Part shown: positions 45,601-56,477 of the stretch, one piece after another
Layout: each line of letters opens with the position of its first letter
Position numbering within the stretch: the first letter of the stretch is position 1
NCBI GenBank assembly: GCA_008729055.1
Contig: SDUX01000010.1
Location: 2,557,090 to 2,621,089, forward strand
Direction of reading: 5' to 3'
Source: Pyropia haitanensis
Lineage: Eukaryota; Rhodophyta; Bangiophyceae; Bangiales; Bangiaceae
Length of the DNA stretch: 64,000 nucleotides
Made by a program: the position numbers and the translations under genes
The notes under the pieces: model-generated
The model's input: the letters and a program-made list of their open reading frames with translations, nothing else
What the model was told of the DNA's origin: nothing
Databases searched by the model: none

Positions 45601-47192
45601 GGCCGTGGCAGCAGCGGCGGCGGCCGCAGAGGCAGTGGCCGCCTCTGCCTCAACCGCCGCCACCCGCTTGTCCGCCTCGGCCGTGGCCGCCGCAGCGGCG
45701 GCAGCGGCGGCCGCCGCCGCCTCTGCCTCGACCGCGGCCACCCGCTCGTCCGCCCGCGCCTGGGCGGCCGCCAGCCGCTGCTGCGCGTCCGCCTGCGCCG
45801 CCGCCAACGACCGCTCCGCCTCTGCTTGCGTGTCGGCGAGCGCCTGCTGCGCGGCGGCGGCCGCGGCGGCCGCGGCGGCCGCGGCCTCGGCTTGGGCGGC
45901 GGCGGCCGCCTCCTCGGCTTCCGCCTGCGCCGCCGCGAGCGCCTCGTCGGCCTCGGCACGGACGGCGGCGACGGCGTCGGCCGCCTCGGCCTGCGCCGCC
46001 GCCACCGCCGCGTCGGCCTCGGCGCGGGCCGCCGCGAGCCGCTTGGCCGCGTCCGCCTCGGCGGCCGCCACCCGCTGGTCCGCGTCGGCCGCCGCGGCCG
46101 CCGCCCGCCGCTCCGCGTCGGCCTCGACGGCGGCCAGCTTCTTGTCGGCGAGCGCCGCCGCGGATGCGGCGGCGGCGGCGGCGGCGGCCGCGCTCGCCGT
46201 CGCCGCCGCCGCGGCCTTGGCCTTGACCGCCGCCACCCGCTGCGTCGCCGCCGCCTTGGCCGCCGCCACCCGCTCCGCGGCCGCCGCCTTGACCGCCGCC
46301 ACTCGCTTCTCCGCACCCCCCTCCACCGCCGCCACCCGGGCCGCGGCGTCGGCCTCCACCGCCGCCACCCGCTCCTCCGCCGCCGCCGCGGCGGCGGTCG
46401 TAGCCGCCGCCGCGTCAGACCGGGCGGCGGCCAGCGCGGGCGGCGTGGACGGCGGCACGGGCGGCGGCGCCGCGGCGGGCGGCACGACGAGCACGCTCGC
46501 CTCCCACGGCTCGGCCACCAGCAGCTGCGCGTCGAGCTGCTGCCGCGCGTCCGCCGCCTCCTCCGTCGCCGCGGCGAGCGCCACCTCGGCCGCCTCGGCG
46601 CGCGCGGCCGCCGCGTCGGCGGCGGCGGCCTGCCGCCGCGCCTTGGCCGCCTCCCCGTCGGCGCGGGCGGCGGAGCGAGCAACGTCCGCCTCGGCCGCGG
46701 CGGCGCGGCGGGCGGCGGCCTCCTCGGCCTGTCGTGCCGCGGCGGCCGCCTCCTCCAGCGCCTCAACGCGGCCGCTCAGGGCGGCGGCCGTCGCAGCCGC
46801 CGACGCCGCCGCCGCCCGGTCGACGCGCAGCGCGGCGGCGGCCTTTTGGGACGTGCTGTCCACATCGTCCATGGCCTTGGCGAGCTCCCGGTTGCGCTCC
46901 CTGACGTCCGCCGCCTCCGCCACGAGCCGCCGCTGCTCGGCCGCCGCGGCGGCGGCGGCCGCCTCGGCCACCCGCGCCCGCTCCCGCCACCCCTCCGCAT
47001 CGGCCGCCGCCGCCGACGCGGCCTGCCGCAGCGACAGCGCCTGCGCCTCGGCGGCGGCGGCGCGCGACTCTGCCGCGTCGGCGCGGGCGGTGGCGGCGGC
47101 GGTGGCGGCGGCGCTCGCCACCGCCGACGACGCGACCAGCGACGACGCCGCGACCGCGTCCACGTCGGGCGACGCGCCGCCGTCGGCGTGGC

Positions 47193-47241
<49 letters not shown>

Positions 47242-48426
47242 AGTCCCCCCACCGCCGCGCAGCTTGGCCGCCGACGCCCGCCCGCGGCGGGCGCTGCGCG
47301 CCGCGCTGCGCACCGCGCTGCCGTGGATGTACTCGCTGAGGCTGCCGCTGCTGCCATCGTCGGCGGCCGGGTAGGCCCCCCCCGCGGCCGGCGTGCGGCC
47401 GGGCCCGTCGTGGCCATTCGCCGCGCCGGGGCGCGCGCGGAGCGGCGTCGCGGGCGGCGTCAGCAGAAGGCCGGGCGACGCGGGCCGCGGGTGGCCGCGG
47501 CGGCGGCCGCTGCCGCCGCCCCCCCCCCACCCGCCCCCGCTGTCGGGACCGCCCGCCGGGGTGGTGCCCCCACCGCCGCCGCCGCCGCCGGTGCCGCCGC
47601 CGCCGCCGCTCCCCCCCCACCCGGCCCGGGCGACAGCGGCGACGACGGTGACGGCGACGGCGGCGCGGACGCCCCAATCGCGGTGCGGAGGAGGGCCTCG
47701 CCAAAAAAGCCCTTGGTGTCGGCCGGCAGGTCGTCGACGATCGCCGCGGCGGCGGCGCTCACCCCCGTCACCGCCTGGAGGACCGCCTCGGTGAGGCGGA
47801 GGAGGAGGACCGGCTCGGCCCACGCGCCCGGCTCGGTGAGGAGGGCGGTGAGGACAACCTCGGTCGGCGCCACCGGCGCGCCGCCCTCGTCGTCGGTCGT
47901 CACAGTGCCGCCGTCCGAGCACGCGCGCTGCTCCCGCTCCCGCTCCGCGTACGCGGTGGACGCGTCGGACCAGGGGCCGCGGCGGACCCAGTAGGCCCCC
48001 CCGCCGACGCCACCCGCGTCGCCGCCGCCGCCGCCGCCGCCGCCGTCGGGGGGCGGCGGCGGCGGTGGTGGCGGCGGGTCCTCCCACCCGGCCGCCCCCG
48101 CCGGCGGCGGCGGCGGCGGCGGCGGGAGCCCATAGTGCGCGGCGAGCGCGCGGGCGAGCCGCCGGATGTTGCCCCGCGCCTGCGCGGCGGTCACCGACGG
48201 CGACGCCGCGACGCCCGGCCCGCGGCGGAGCGTCGGCAGGCAGACGGCCGAGACGGGGAGGATGCCGGGCGCCCACCGGGCGGTGGTGTGGGAGAGGAGG
48301 AAGCCGTCCGCGACGAGGCGGGCGAGCGTCGCGACCGCCTCGCCGGGCGGCGGCTCGGCGACCGCCTCGACGAGCGCGGCGGCCGTCGCTGACGCGGCCG
48401 CCGCGGTGACGGGGGGGGGGGGGGGT

Positions 48427-48470
<44 letters not shown>

Positions 48471-48499
48471 GCCGCCGCTTCCCGCGGCAGACGTCCCAT

Positions 48500-48550
<51 letters not shown>

Positions 48551-48656
48551 CGGGGAGGGGGCCCGCCGCGTGGGCGTTGGAGAGCCACTCAATGATGGCC
48601 ACCGCGATGGCCTCATCCTCATAGGGGAAGGAGCCAGGCGGCAGCGGTTCCGCCAT
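41038..48656 (-). CDS. giant Ala-rich coiled-coil protein, possible Hook-like N-terminus; C-terminus uncertain
   Basis: The start at 48656 reads MAEPLPPGSFPYEDEAIAVA and IIEWLSNAHAAG. Later come DGFLLSHTTARWAPGILPVS, ARGNIRRLARALAAHYG and PTEVVLTALLTEPGAWAEPV. The order (WL start, DG..L, NI/LxxLLxALxxYY, then a second helix pair) recalls the Hook/HkD domain, but similarity is weak. Around 47519-47528 or 47611-47618 a G-run shifts frame. Then about 1,800 residues (47100-41700) form a nearly uninterrupted Ala-rich coiled coil built on ADADERVAAVEAEA-type units with regular Arg, Asp, Glu. After YYSEIILNAKRDKEAAEAAA and HRYRELAAFKAA (about 41690) the frame becomes Gly/Arg low complexity, and the real stop may be near 41450-41520 in another frame. 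Up to about 2,540 aa. A cytoskeletal or organelle-tethering role is inference only. Confidence 0.7.
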
Positions 48657-50347
48657 CGCAACGTGCCCAGGAGGGCAGGGGCGGGGGGAGACGAAGATGC
48701 GCAGGGAGGTGGAGACGGCGCAGTGAGGGGACAAGGGCGCAAGGTGGACTCACAAGAGTGGGGGATACCGGAAAGGGGCTTGGGGAGGGGGGAGGGGGGG
48801 GGGGGGGGGGGAGCGGGGCGGTGGAGGTTGATGCCTTGGGCAGACGACAGTCCAAGGTGGACCGTGCCCGTCCGCGACGGCGGCCGCCGCCAGCCCCGCC
48901 CGTCGTTTGCCAAGCCGCAGCCCGCGGCGGCGGCCCCACGGCGGCACCACTGCCGCCGCGCCCACAAACCCCGCGACGCGCACCGGCGGGGCGCGGGGCG
49001 GCGGCGGCGGCGGCCACGCGCGACGGCGCGGCGTCGCGGCCGGCACCACCGCCGCGCACGCGTCCCGGCGTGCGCAGGGGAGCGGCCGGCCGGCCGGCGG
49101 CCGCGGCGGCGCGCGCGGCGGCCGCCGCGCGCGCGCGTCGGCGTGGCGGCCGCGTCCACCCGCGGCGGGCGGCGGCGGCGTGACGGCGGCGGCGGCGGCG
49201 GCGACACTGCGGGGGTGGTGGCCCCGCGGGGGGAAGGGGGAAGGGGGGGGGGGGGGCGGGGGGGGGGGGGAAGGGCCGACCTGCGCCGCGCCCCGCGGCG
49301 GGGGCGGCGGCGGCCGCCGCGCGCGCGGCGGGCCACGCGGGTGCACCCGCACACGGGGGCGCACGGGGCCACCGCGGGGTGGGGGGGGGGCACGCGGGGG
49401 GGGGGGGGGGGGTAGGGGGGGGACGCCGACCGCTGCGCCCCGCGGGGGGGGGGGGGGGTGTGTGCGCGGCCTGATGCCGCGCCGACCCGCCTCTGGGGGG
49501 GGCACCCGCGGCGCGCGCGCGCCGCGGCCGCCCGAGCTGCACCCCGCCCCTGCGGCGGCGCCGCCGCGGCGGCAGCGGCGGCGGCGGCGGTGGGTGTGGG
49601 GGGGGGGCGGGAGGGGGGGGGGGGGGGTGCGGCCCCGCCGGTGGGGGGCGCCGCCCCCCCCCACCACGGCGCCCGCGTCGCGTCGCTCCCGCCACCGCCG
49701 CGGCGGCGGGCGGCGGCGGCGGCCGCAACGTTGCGGGGTTTGGGTTTGAAACGGGGCGCCGCCGCCGCCGCGCGGGAGTGGCCATTGAGGGGGGCGGGGG
49801 GGGGGGGGGGGGGCGCCGCGTGGCCGCCCGTATTTGAAATTGGGGGGGGGGGGGGGGGTGGTGGGCGCGATGGGTGTCGGCCGAGCCCCCGCCCGACCGG
49901 GACGGCGTCGGGGGGGGGGGGGGGGGGGGGGGGGCGGGACCCCGCCGGCCAAAGCGGCGCGCGGCGGGGGTGGGGGGATTGGGGGGGGGGGGGGGGGAGG
50001 GCGTATCGACGGGTCCGTGCCGCCCGCGGCGCGGCCGGCCTGGGCCGGCGCCCCCCGCCCGTGGGCGACCGCGCCGCGGCGTCGACGATGCGCGGCGGCG
50101 GCGGCGGCGGTGGGGGCGACCCGCCGCGGGCGGCGTCGGGCGGCTGCCACCCCGGTTGGCCCTCAGCCGTCGGCCCCGGCCGCTGGGGGGGGGGGCGCCG
50201 CCGCCGCCGCCGCCGCCGGCGGGGGGGGGGGGGGGAGGGGGGGGGGCGGGGGGTGCGCGCGATCCGCCCGCCCGGCCGGGGGGGGGGGCAGGTGCGCCAG
50301 CCGTGGCAGGGGAATGGTGGGGGGGGGGGGACACGTGCGACGCGGCC

Positions 50348-50389
<42 letters not shown>

Positions 50390-50611
50390 GGACGCCCGCC
50401 GCGGCAGACACGTCTGTCCGCGGGGTGCGGTCCCCACCACTGTTCTTCGTTTTTTTTGTTTTTTTTTTTGTTTGCGCTCACCACCGGGACAGAGCGACTC
50501 GACAGGGGGGGGGGGGGGGGGGTGGTGACCCGCGCGGGGGACCGCCACGGCGGGCGTCGGAGGGGGTGGCGCTGGCTGGTAGTCGCCACTGGCGGAACGG
50601 AGGCGGGCGCC

Positions 50612-50642
<31 letters not shown>

Positions 50643-51182
50643 AAACAGGACGGGCGAGGGAGGAAGGAGAGAGAGGCGGGGCAGCGCGGAAGGTGGGGGT
50701 GAGCCAGCGTCCTACCCGCGCGCCGTCCCGTCTCCCCGAGACGGCGGCGGCACGCCCCCGCCGCCGCGGGCGACGCGGCAGCGACCGGCGGGTGCCGCGC
50801 CCGCGGCACCGCCCTGTCGCCCGCACCCCGCGCAGGATGGCCAACGCAGGCGGGGCGGTCTCCGCGGCGGGGGGCGGGTACCCCCCCCCCCCCCCGCCAA
50901 GGACCCCCCCCCCCTCTTTCCGCCGCCACCGCGCGCCCGTGCCGACCGCAGCGAGCACAGGGAGCTGCGCAGCGCCGCCGGGTGGGCCTCCCCATCGCGA
51001 CGCGCGGCGGGGCGGCCGCGGCGCCCCCGCGGCACCCGCTGCCGGGACGCGGCCGCGACGCGGCGGTGCGCTCCGCGCAGTGGCCCCTGGATGGGGAGGC
51101 ACGCCCGCCGCGGCGGCCGCGGCCGACGGGCGGGGCGGACCGCGGCGGCGCACACGCGGCGTGGTGCCGCCGTGGGGGGGCG
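48657..51182. other. GC/poly-G-rich 5' flank of the coiled-coil gene, no gene
   Basis: About 2.5 kb of extreme GC with repeated poly-G runs, plus one T-rich island (50449-50472) and a 23-A run at 50613-50636. Many long open frames exist on both strands, all Pro/Arg/Gly-rich shadows of each other. Nothing recognisable. Confidence 0.4.
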
Positions 51183-52840
51183 GCGCAGTGCGCATTGAAC
51201 CGGGATCCGCTTCAGAGCCTCTTCAGGCCGGAAGGCGTTGAAGCAGCCTTGAATTTCCTTGAAGAGGTACCTCTTCAAAGCGCCGCACGCACCGCGACAC
51301 GGCCAAGTTAAGGTCCGATCTTCACACTTAGTGGCGTAGCCAATACAAAGAAGTACGATACTAAGGTCGAGCTAGGCGTGCGTTAAGGAGGGCCCCAGTA
51401 CATTCCAACTCTTCTTAACTCTCCATGTCAGTCCCCATCGGCGCGAGAAACTCTGCCCGATTGCGGCCGACAAGAGGTCCCAACCCCCGGGTTGGAGGCG
51501 TCTGACGGAACCGAGCAAGGCGACACGGCCCCGGCCACAACCCTGGCCTGTCCCACGTGCTTCGGGCATCGCCAAGAGAGCGAGCGACACGATGTCCGTC
51601 ACACGCGCACGGCCTATTCACCCGTGTCCTGTATGCCCCCCCCGCACTTCTCATCCCGTTCATTCCGGTGGCAAACGACCGCTTTCCGTTTTTGGGAAGC
51701 CACCCTCACCGCTGACGCCCTCCACTTCCCCGCGCATAGGGCGGAGTGAAAGATTGGGGGGGGGAGGGGGTTTGGCGAGAGAAAGGGGCGCCGCATGCAG
51801 GCATGGGGACCGGGAAGTTTGGCGGGGGGTGGGTGCGGGAAGAGGAGGACGCGCCAGGGGAGGAGGTGAGCGATGAGGGGCGTCCGTGACGGCCAGGAGG
51901 GGGTGTCTGGGAATGGAGGAGGCGTGGCCGGAAGGCATCGGGACGACGAGGGGGGGGGGGGGGGGGGGTTGAAGCGGAAAATTCGCGGTCGCGCCAGGGG
52001 AGGAGGTGCGCCATGGGTAGGCGTTGGTGCTGGCAAGTGCGTGGCAGCTGAAGCAGTTGCCTACAATTTACGGAGCAGATGCTCAGGTGTCCGTGAGGAG
52101 AAGGTTGGGGGGGGGGGGGGGAGGTGGGGGGGGGGGGGGCAGAGACGTAGGCGAGTGTGCACTGAAGCTGCACGCGACACAGTCCTCGGCACGCTGGTGC
52201 CGGTTCAGGTGACTCCGCCGACCGAGCCAGCAGTGCATGCCGTAGCCAGACTGCTGCGGCATCAATGAACCCATCCAACGTCGGGGAAGGAGCATCAGAG
52301 ACTGCACGGTCGCGTACTTCGCTGTCCATTTGATGGAAGCAGTCCACAGAGACTCATCAAACAAGCGAGATACAGGGTGTATCACTCGAGATCAACTCCG
52401 TTGAGCTTCGCAAGTGCCCAGAATCAAGGGCATAAACCCGGACTGCTTCGGCACACGAGCGGTCGAAAACCGTGCCGAGTGACGTACTTGGGTTAAGAGA
52501 GGCGCGATCACGACCTCTTCAAGCGGAGAGCAGGACGCGACCCCCTTAATCGATCGGTTGAATTTTGCTTGAATTTCCTTGATAAAACGCCAAACTCTTC
52601 TCGGTGCAGGCTCTTTCTCACGTCTCTGTATAGCTCTGTCTCTGGCGCACCTTGTGGTACCTCGCACGTCCTCGTTCACGTCCGCAAAGACGTTCATATC
52701 AAGGTTTATCAAGATCACTTCAAGGAATCGTGCCCTACGGTGCTTTCAGGAGGGGGTCTTCAAGCCTCCGGGCCCGATTTCCGCCCGGATCAGGCCTTGA
52801 AGAGGCTTTGAGGTGGATCCTGGTGCAAGGTGCACTGCGC
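51183..52840. mobile_element. TIR DNA element, about 1.66 kb, non-autonomous
   Basis: The left end GCGCAGTGCGCATTGAACC, then GGGATCCGCTTCAGAGCC and TCTTCA, is matched inverted at the right end (GAGGCTTTGAGGTGGATCC ... GTGCACTGCGC). Imperfect TIRs extend at least 50 bp. Sub-terminal words TTGAATTTCCTTGA (51250 and 52577) and CTTGAAGAGG recur inside. Outside the left end is GGGGGGCGG and outside the right end GGGGGGAGG, possibly a 9-bp target duplication with one change, which would suggest a Mutator-type element; G-runs make this unsafe. The interior has G-runs and a duplicated CCAGGGGAGGAGGT (51857 and 51991). No transposase is seen. Confidence 0.6.
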
Positions 52841-53315
52841 GGGGGGAGGCGGCGGTGGGCGGCGCCGCGGCGGCCACCGCGACCACCGGCGGGCGGTGTC
52901 GGTGCCGGCGCTGACCCCCCCCACCGCGCACGTCACGCGGCTGGGGGGGAGAAAAACGGGCGATTCATTTGTGGGGGAGAGATCCCGACAGGACACGCCA
53001 GCCTGTGGTGGGCCGCTGGCGGCTTGTGCGCCGTACACGTGGAAGGCGGGCCGGCCCGGCGCCGACGCCGACCACACATGCCCAAGCGGTATTGCCGATG
53101 GCGGCGCTGACCCGCCACTGCAGGCCGCCCTCTCGAGCCGTGGGACGCTACACCACCCGCCGCACGCCGTGGACACGCCGCCGCCCTGCCCCCTTGACTG
53201 CCCTGCTAACCACCCTCGACTGAGGTTCCCCCCCCTCTTTGCCGGACTTCCGCCGCCTGCGTGTCTCCCAGAGGTTTGCTGTGGCCGCCCGCCCGCACCC
53301 CTCGTGCCTGCCGCC
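52841..53315. other. 5' flank of the HHL1-like gene
   Basis: GC-rich DNA between the TIR element and the start codon. No separate gene. The promoter would lie here. Confidence 0.35.
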
Positions 53316-53920
53316 ATGGCGTTTGTCACGCCCCTGTCGGCGCTCCCCGGCCGCGCCAGCCCGCGGGCCGCCGCGGGCACCTGCGCCCGCCGGCCGACGC
53401 GGATGGCCGCCACCGACGACGTGGCCGACACGGCCGACGCGGCGTCCGCGGCGGCGGCGGCAGCGCCCGCGGCGGCGGCGGCGGCGGCGGCGCCCAAGGG
53501 CTTTGGGCCGCCCAAGGCGGCGCCCCCCCCCCGTCGGCGGCGGCGGTGCGCCGGTCGGCGGCGGCGTCCAAGTACGACGAGATGAAGTCTTCGGGGATGC
53601 CCGAGTACAACATCTGGGTGCGGCGGCCAGAGGATACGGGGGACAAGCCAAACTGGTACCCGGTCGGCAGCCTGGCCGTCCCGCGGTCTGGCGGCGTCGT
53701 GCGCGCCATCTACGCGACGGAGAAGGACCTGGCCTCTGGCGCGCTGCGGCTCTTCCCGACGCTCAAGGACGTGGCGGATGACCTAGTGTATGGGTATCAG
53801 CTCAAGGAGTTTCCAGACGAGCCGGTGACCGAGGCGGCGCGGCCGGTCGAGGGGGAGGGCTTCATGGCCAGCGTCACCAACTTCTTCTCCAACCTCACCA
53901 ACCCCCTCAACACCAAGTGA
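53316..53920 (+). CDS. HHL1-like (DUF6523) plastid protein; frame break in a C-run
   Basis: The start MAFVTPLSALPGRASPRAAA, followed by an Arg/Thr-rich stretch and KGFGPPKAAPP, is a plausible plastid transit peptide plus the GFGPP-type lead seen in cyanobacterial relatives. The frame changes in the 10-C run at 53523-53532. It then reads SKYDEMKSSGMPEYNIWVRR, GDKPNWYPVGSLAVPRSGGV, IYATEKDLASGALRLFPTLK and YGYQLKEFPDEPVTEA, and ends VTNFFSNLTNPLNTK. This core matches the conserved domain shared by cyanobacteria and plastids (YDEMK.SGMPEY, NWYPVG, FP.L, YGY.LKEFPDEP). In Arabidopsis HHL1 is linked to photosystem II protection under high light. About 201 aa; the family call is from memory of the pattern. 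The downstream gene is unrelated. Confidence 0.75.
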
Positions 53921-54224
53921 CCGGTGCCGTGGCGACGGGGAAGGGGCAGCCGAGTGGCGGGGGTTGGTCGGCGGCCGGGATGGGGCAGTGGTGGTGGGGG
54001 GAGGGGAAGAGCACGTGCGTGCTGCCTGCGGAACACGTGCACGGAGCGTGCTGCGGCTGGGAGAGACGTGGAGGGTGCGCCAACCTGTCGGGTGGATGGG
54101 CTTGCCTCACCATCAGCAGATGGGTGACGGCTATTGGTGGCGCGTGCGTCGGCTTCTCCGTAGCAGAACGCAGGTGTGATTACGTAGGAGGCCGGTCCCT
54201 CGCCGTGCAGACTGTCGTTATGTA

Positions 54225-54560
54225 TCATCGATTGATCCTGCATGAGATGTGGTTGGCGTGCCACGTCAGCGTGTCCACGATGGGCACCTGGGCCACTGAC
54301 AAGCCGCCGTCGACGCTGCCCAGCACGTCGAGCATGGACAAGATGCGTGGCCTGTACCCTGCCGTCGTTGCCTCAGTCTTCAAACGACCCCTGCTCACCT
54401 GGAAGAACTCAACGGCCAGTCCCATGTAGGCCGCACACCTACGAACGGTAACAACTGGCCCGTCGAGGTCCTTGGCGACCAAGCCGGCCAGCAGCCCCGC
54501 TCCCGAAGGTAACGGAGCTTGGCACACACACGCTGCGCGTCCAACGCTAGATATTATCAA
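54225..54560 (-). CDS. unrecognised ORF fragment
   Basis: The frame contains GLVAKDLDGPVVTVRRCAAY, MGLAVEFFQVSRGRL, RPRILSMLDVLGSVDGGLSV and QVPIVDTLTWHANH, with a balanced composition unusual for a shadow frame here. No ATG favours a start, and it lies in the intergenic space between HHL1-like (+) and PP1 (-). It may be a remnant of a mobile-element gene or an unspliced exon. No family recognised. Confidence 0.25.
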   Translation of the reverse strand: MIISSVGRAACVCQAPLPSGAGLLAGLVAKDLDGPVVTVRRCAAYMGLAVEFFQVSRGRLKTEATTAGYRPRILSMLDVLGSVDGGLSVAQVPIVDTLTWHANHISCRINR

Positions 54561-54774
54561 AAACCAAAGCAGGGGGATGTCCAGTGAGGTCCACCTGCTA
54601 GGGCCAGAGATTGGAACAAGCACCCAACACCCAGAGCAGTCGGCAGACGTATCAATTCACATGGGAACCACGCAAGCCCACGCGGGGAAAGGAAGAAAAA
54701 GAAAGAGATAAAAGGCGGGAAACAGTACCAATCAAATGTAACAAAGAGTCGAGCGACGCGCGGCACGCTCAAGC

Positions 54775-56477
54775 CTACTGGTTGCCAAAGCCAATCAGCT
54801 TCTTCTTGTCCGCTGGCTTGAGGATTTGGAAGGAGCACATCAGCGTCTCGTCCACCGACATCATCGCGCCTGCGTTGTCAAACTCACCGCAGTAGTTGGG
54901 TGCCGAGAAGATGGTCACCAAGCGACGGTCGCAAAAGAACGAGTAGCCGTCCTCCACAACCTGGTGGGCGCGGCACACCAAGTCGAGGTCAAAGCGTTGC
55001 AGGAAACGGGCCACGATGTCGCCACCAAAAGTGAAAGAGACACCCCGGTCGTTTTCACCCCACCCCTTGATTTCGCCGTCGGGGTCCGACCAGAGAAGGT
55101 CACACAGCAGACCTTGGTCGGGCACGTCCGTTGGGCGCTGGATGCGCCGAATCTGCTCCATGGACGTCAACTCCGGGGACAGCCCGCCATGGGTGCAGAA
55201 AATCTTCTCGTCCACAATGGCCGCAACGGGCATGCAGTTGAAAACGTCACAGAAGGTCTTCCACAGCTTGACGTTGTAGCGCCGCCGGCATTCGTCGTAA
55301 AAACCATAGATGCGGTTGATGCTGGAGCATTCGTGGTTGCCGCGAAGCACAAAGAAGTTCTCGGGGTAGCGCACCTTGAAGGCCATCAGCAAGCAAATCG
55401 TCTCAATGCTCTGCTTTCCCCGGTCGACATAATCTCCGAGAAAGAGGACTGCACACCGAGAAGGAAAAAGGTACCGGGCCAAAAGCGTGACAAGCAAGTC
55501 AGTCCACCTGCAACGCGAATCATGGTGCGGATGCACCAGTTCCGAGTCACAAGACAGCCGTTCCGCGCTTGCTCCCCCAGACGTAGCCACAGCCCGCAGA
55601 GAATGTCGAAGGACAGCCAGCTGGCGACACCCAGGCTCCCCATCAGATGTCAAACGTACAGTTGCTGGTCGGCGGGAAGCCACCGTACTCAAACAGCCGC
55701 AACAAGTCGTGGTACTGCCCGTGGATGTCACCGCAGATTTTGATGGGAGCGTCCAGCTCTAGCAACGGCGCCTGCGAGAGGAAGATTTGCCTCGCCTGCA
55801 GACACAGCTGCTTGATCTCTTCTTCGAGCAGGTTAACCTGCCGGCCAGGTCGTTGCCCCCGGACCTTCGACTTCTTTCCCCCGCCAGACGGCTTGTGCTG
55901 CACGCGTCGTACGATAAGAGAGGACACGCAAACAACAAAAAAAACGCGCACACATGGGATAGACACGCGGAGGACAAAGAAGCGAGGGTTCAACAAAATG
56001 AGGTCAGCTGAACAAATCACTCACACCGCGCTGTGCCCAAACAAAACAGGAGCCACGTGCCACCAGGTTCACAAGGAAACGCATGCGGCAACAACGCACC
56101 TCGAGCAGACGCTCAATGATCGAGTCGACATTGAGCTCACCACCACTGTCGATAACAGGAGGGGAGAAGGCAGCACGACGGAAGGGAGAAGGCGAGCGTG
56201 ACACGAAGCACACATACACAACCAAAAAAACGCGTCCATGGCCGGACAAGGTGTCAGTAAGTAAGGAAGACGACTGCCAGACTCTACCCAGCACTTCCAC
56301 ACCAAATGCTCTGCACACTACCGACAAAATAACCGAACCAAGAGTGCAAGATGGCAACCAAACGCAGCAGCTGAACCAAGCAGGGTCAATACATGTGCTG
56401 GGACGACCACGGCACACCACGGGTCACCGCAAGAGAAAGTCACCGACATACCGCCTCGATGAAGACGCTGGATCCAT
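54775..56477 (-). CDS. Serine/threonine protein phosphatase PP1 catalytic subunit, 4 exons
   Basis: Exons are 56477-56452 (26 nt), 56145-56100 (46 nt), 55897-55660 (238 nt) and 55448-54775 (674 nt). Introns are 306, 202 and 211 nt with GT...AG ends (GTATGTC, GTGCGTT, GTACGTTT donors). Joined phase gives 327 aa starting [20 protein letters not shown]. Metallophosphatase motifs are all present: [64 protein letters not shown] and [36 protein letters not shown] is typical of PP1 rather than PP2A. The early part has a family-variable [11 protein letters not shown] insert before [11 protein letters not shown]1 works as a hub phosphatase with regulatory subunits. The protein would be missed at the N-terminus without the two tiny exons. 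Confidence 0.95.

Noticed and set aside
42035..47374. 1,779-codon open frame on the + strand, Ala/Ser/Arg-rich
   Set aside because: It is the antisense shadow of the Ala-rich coiled coil: GCN-type repeats are open on both strands. It has no recognisable domain, whereas the minus frame has regular Asp/Glu/Arg heptad-like content.
48191..51195. 850-930-codon minus-strand frames 5' of the coiled-coil gene
   Set aside because: Pro/Arg/Ala low complexity in all frames of the same DNA; several equally long frames overlap, so length carries no evidence.
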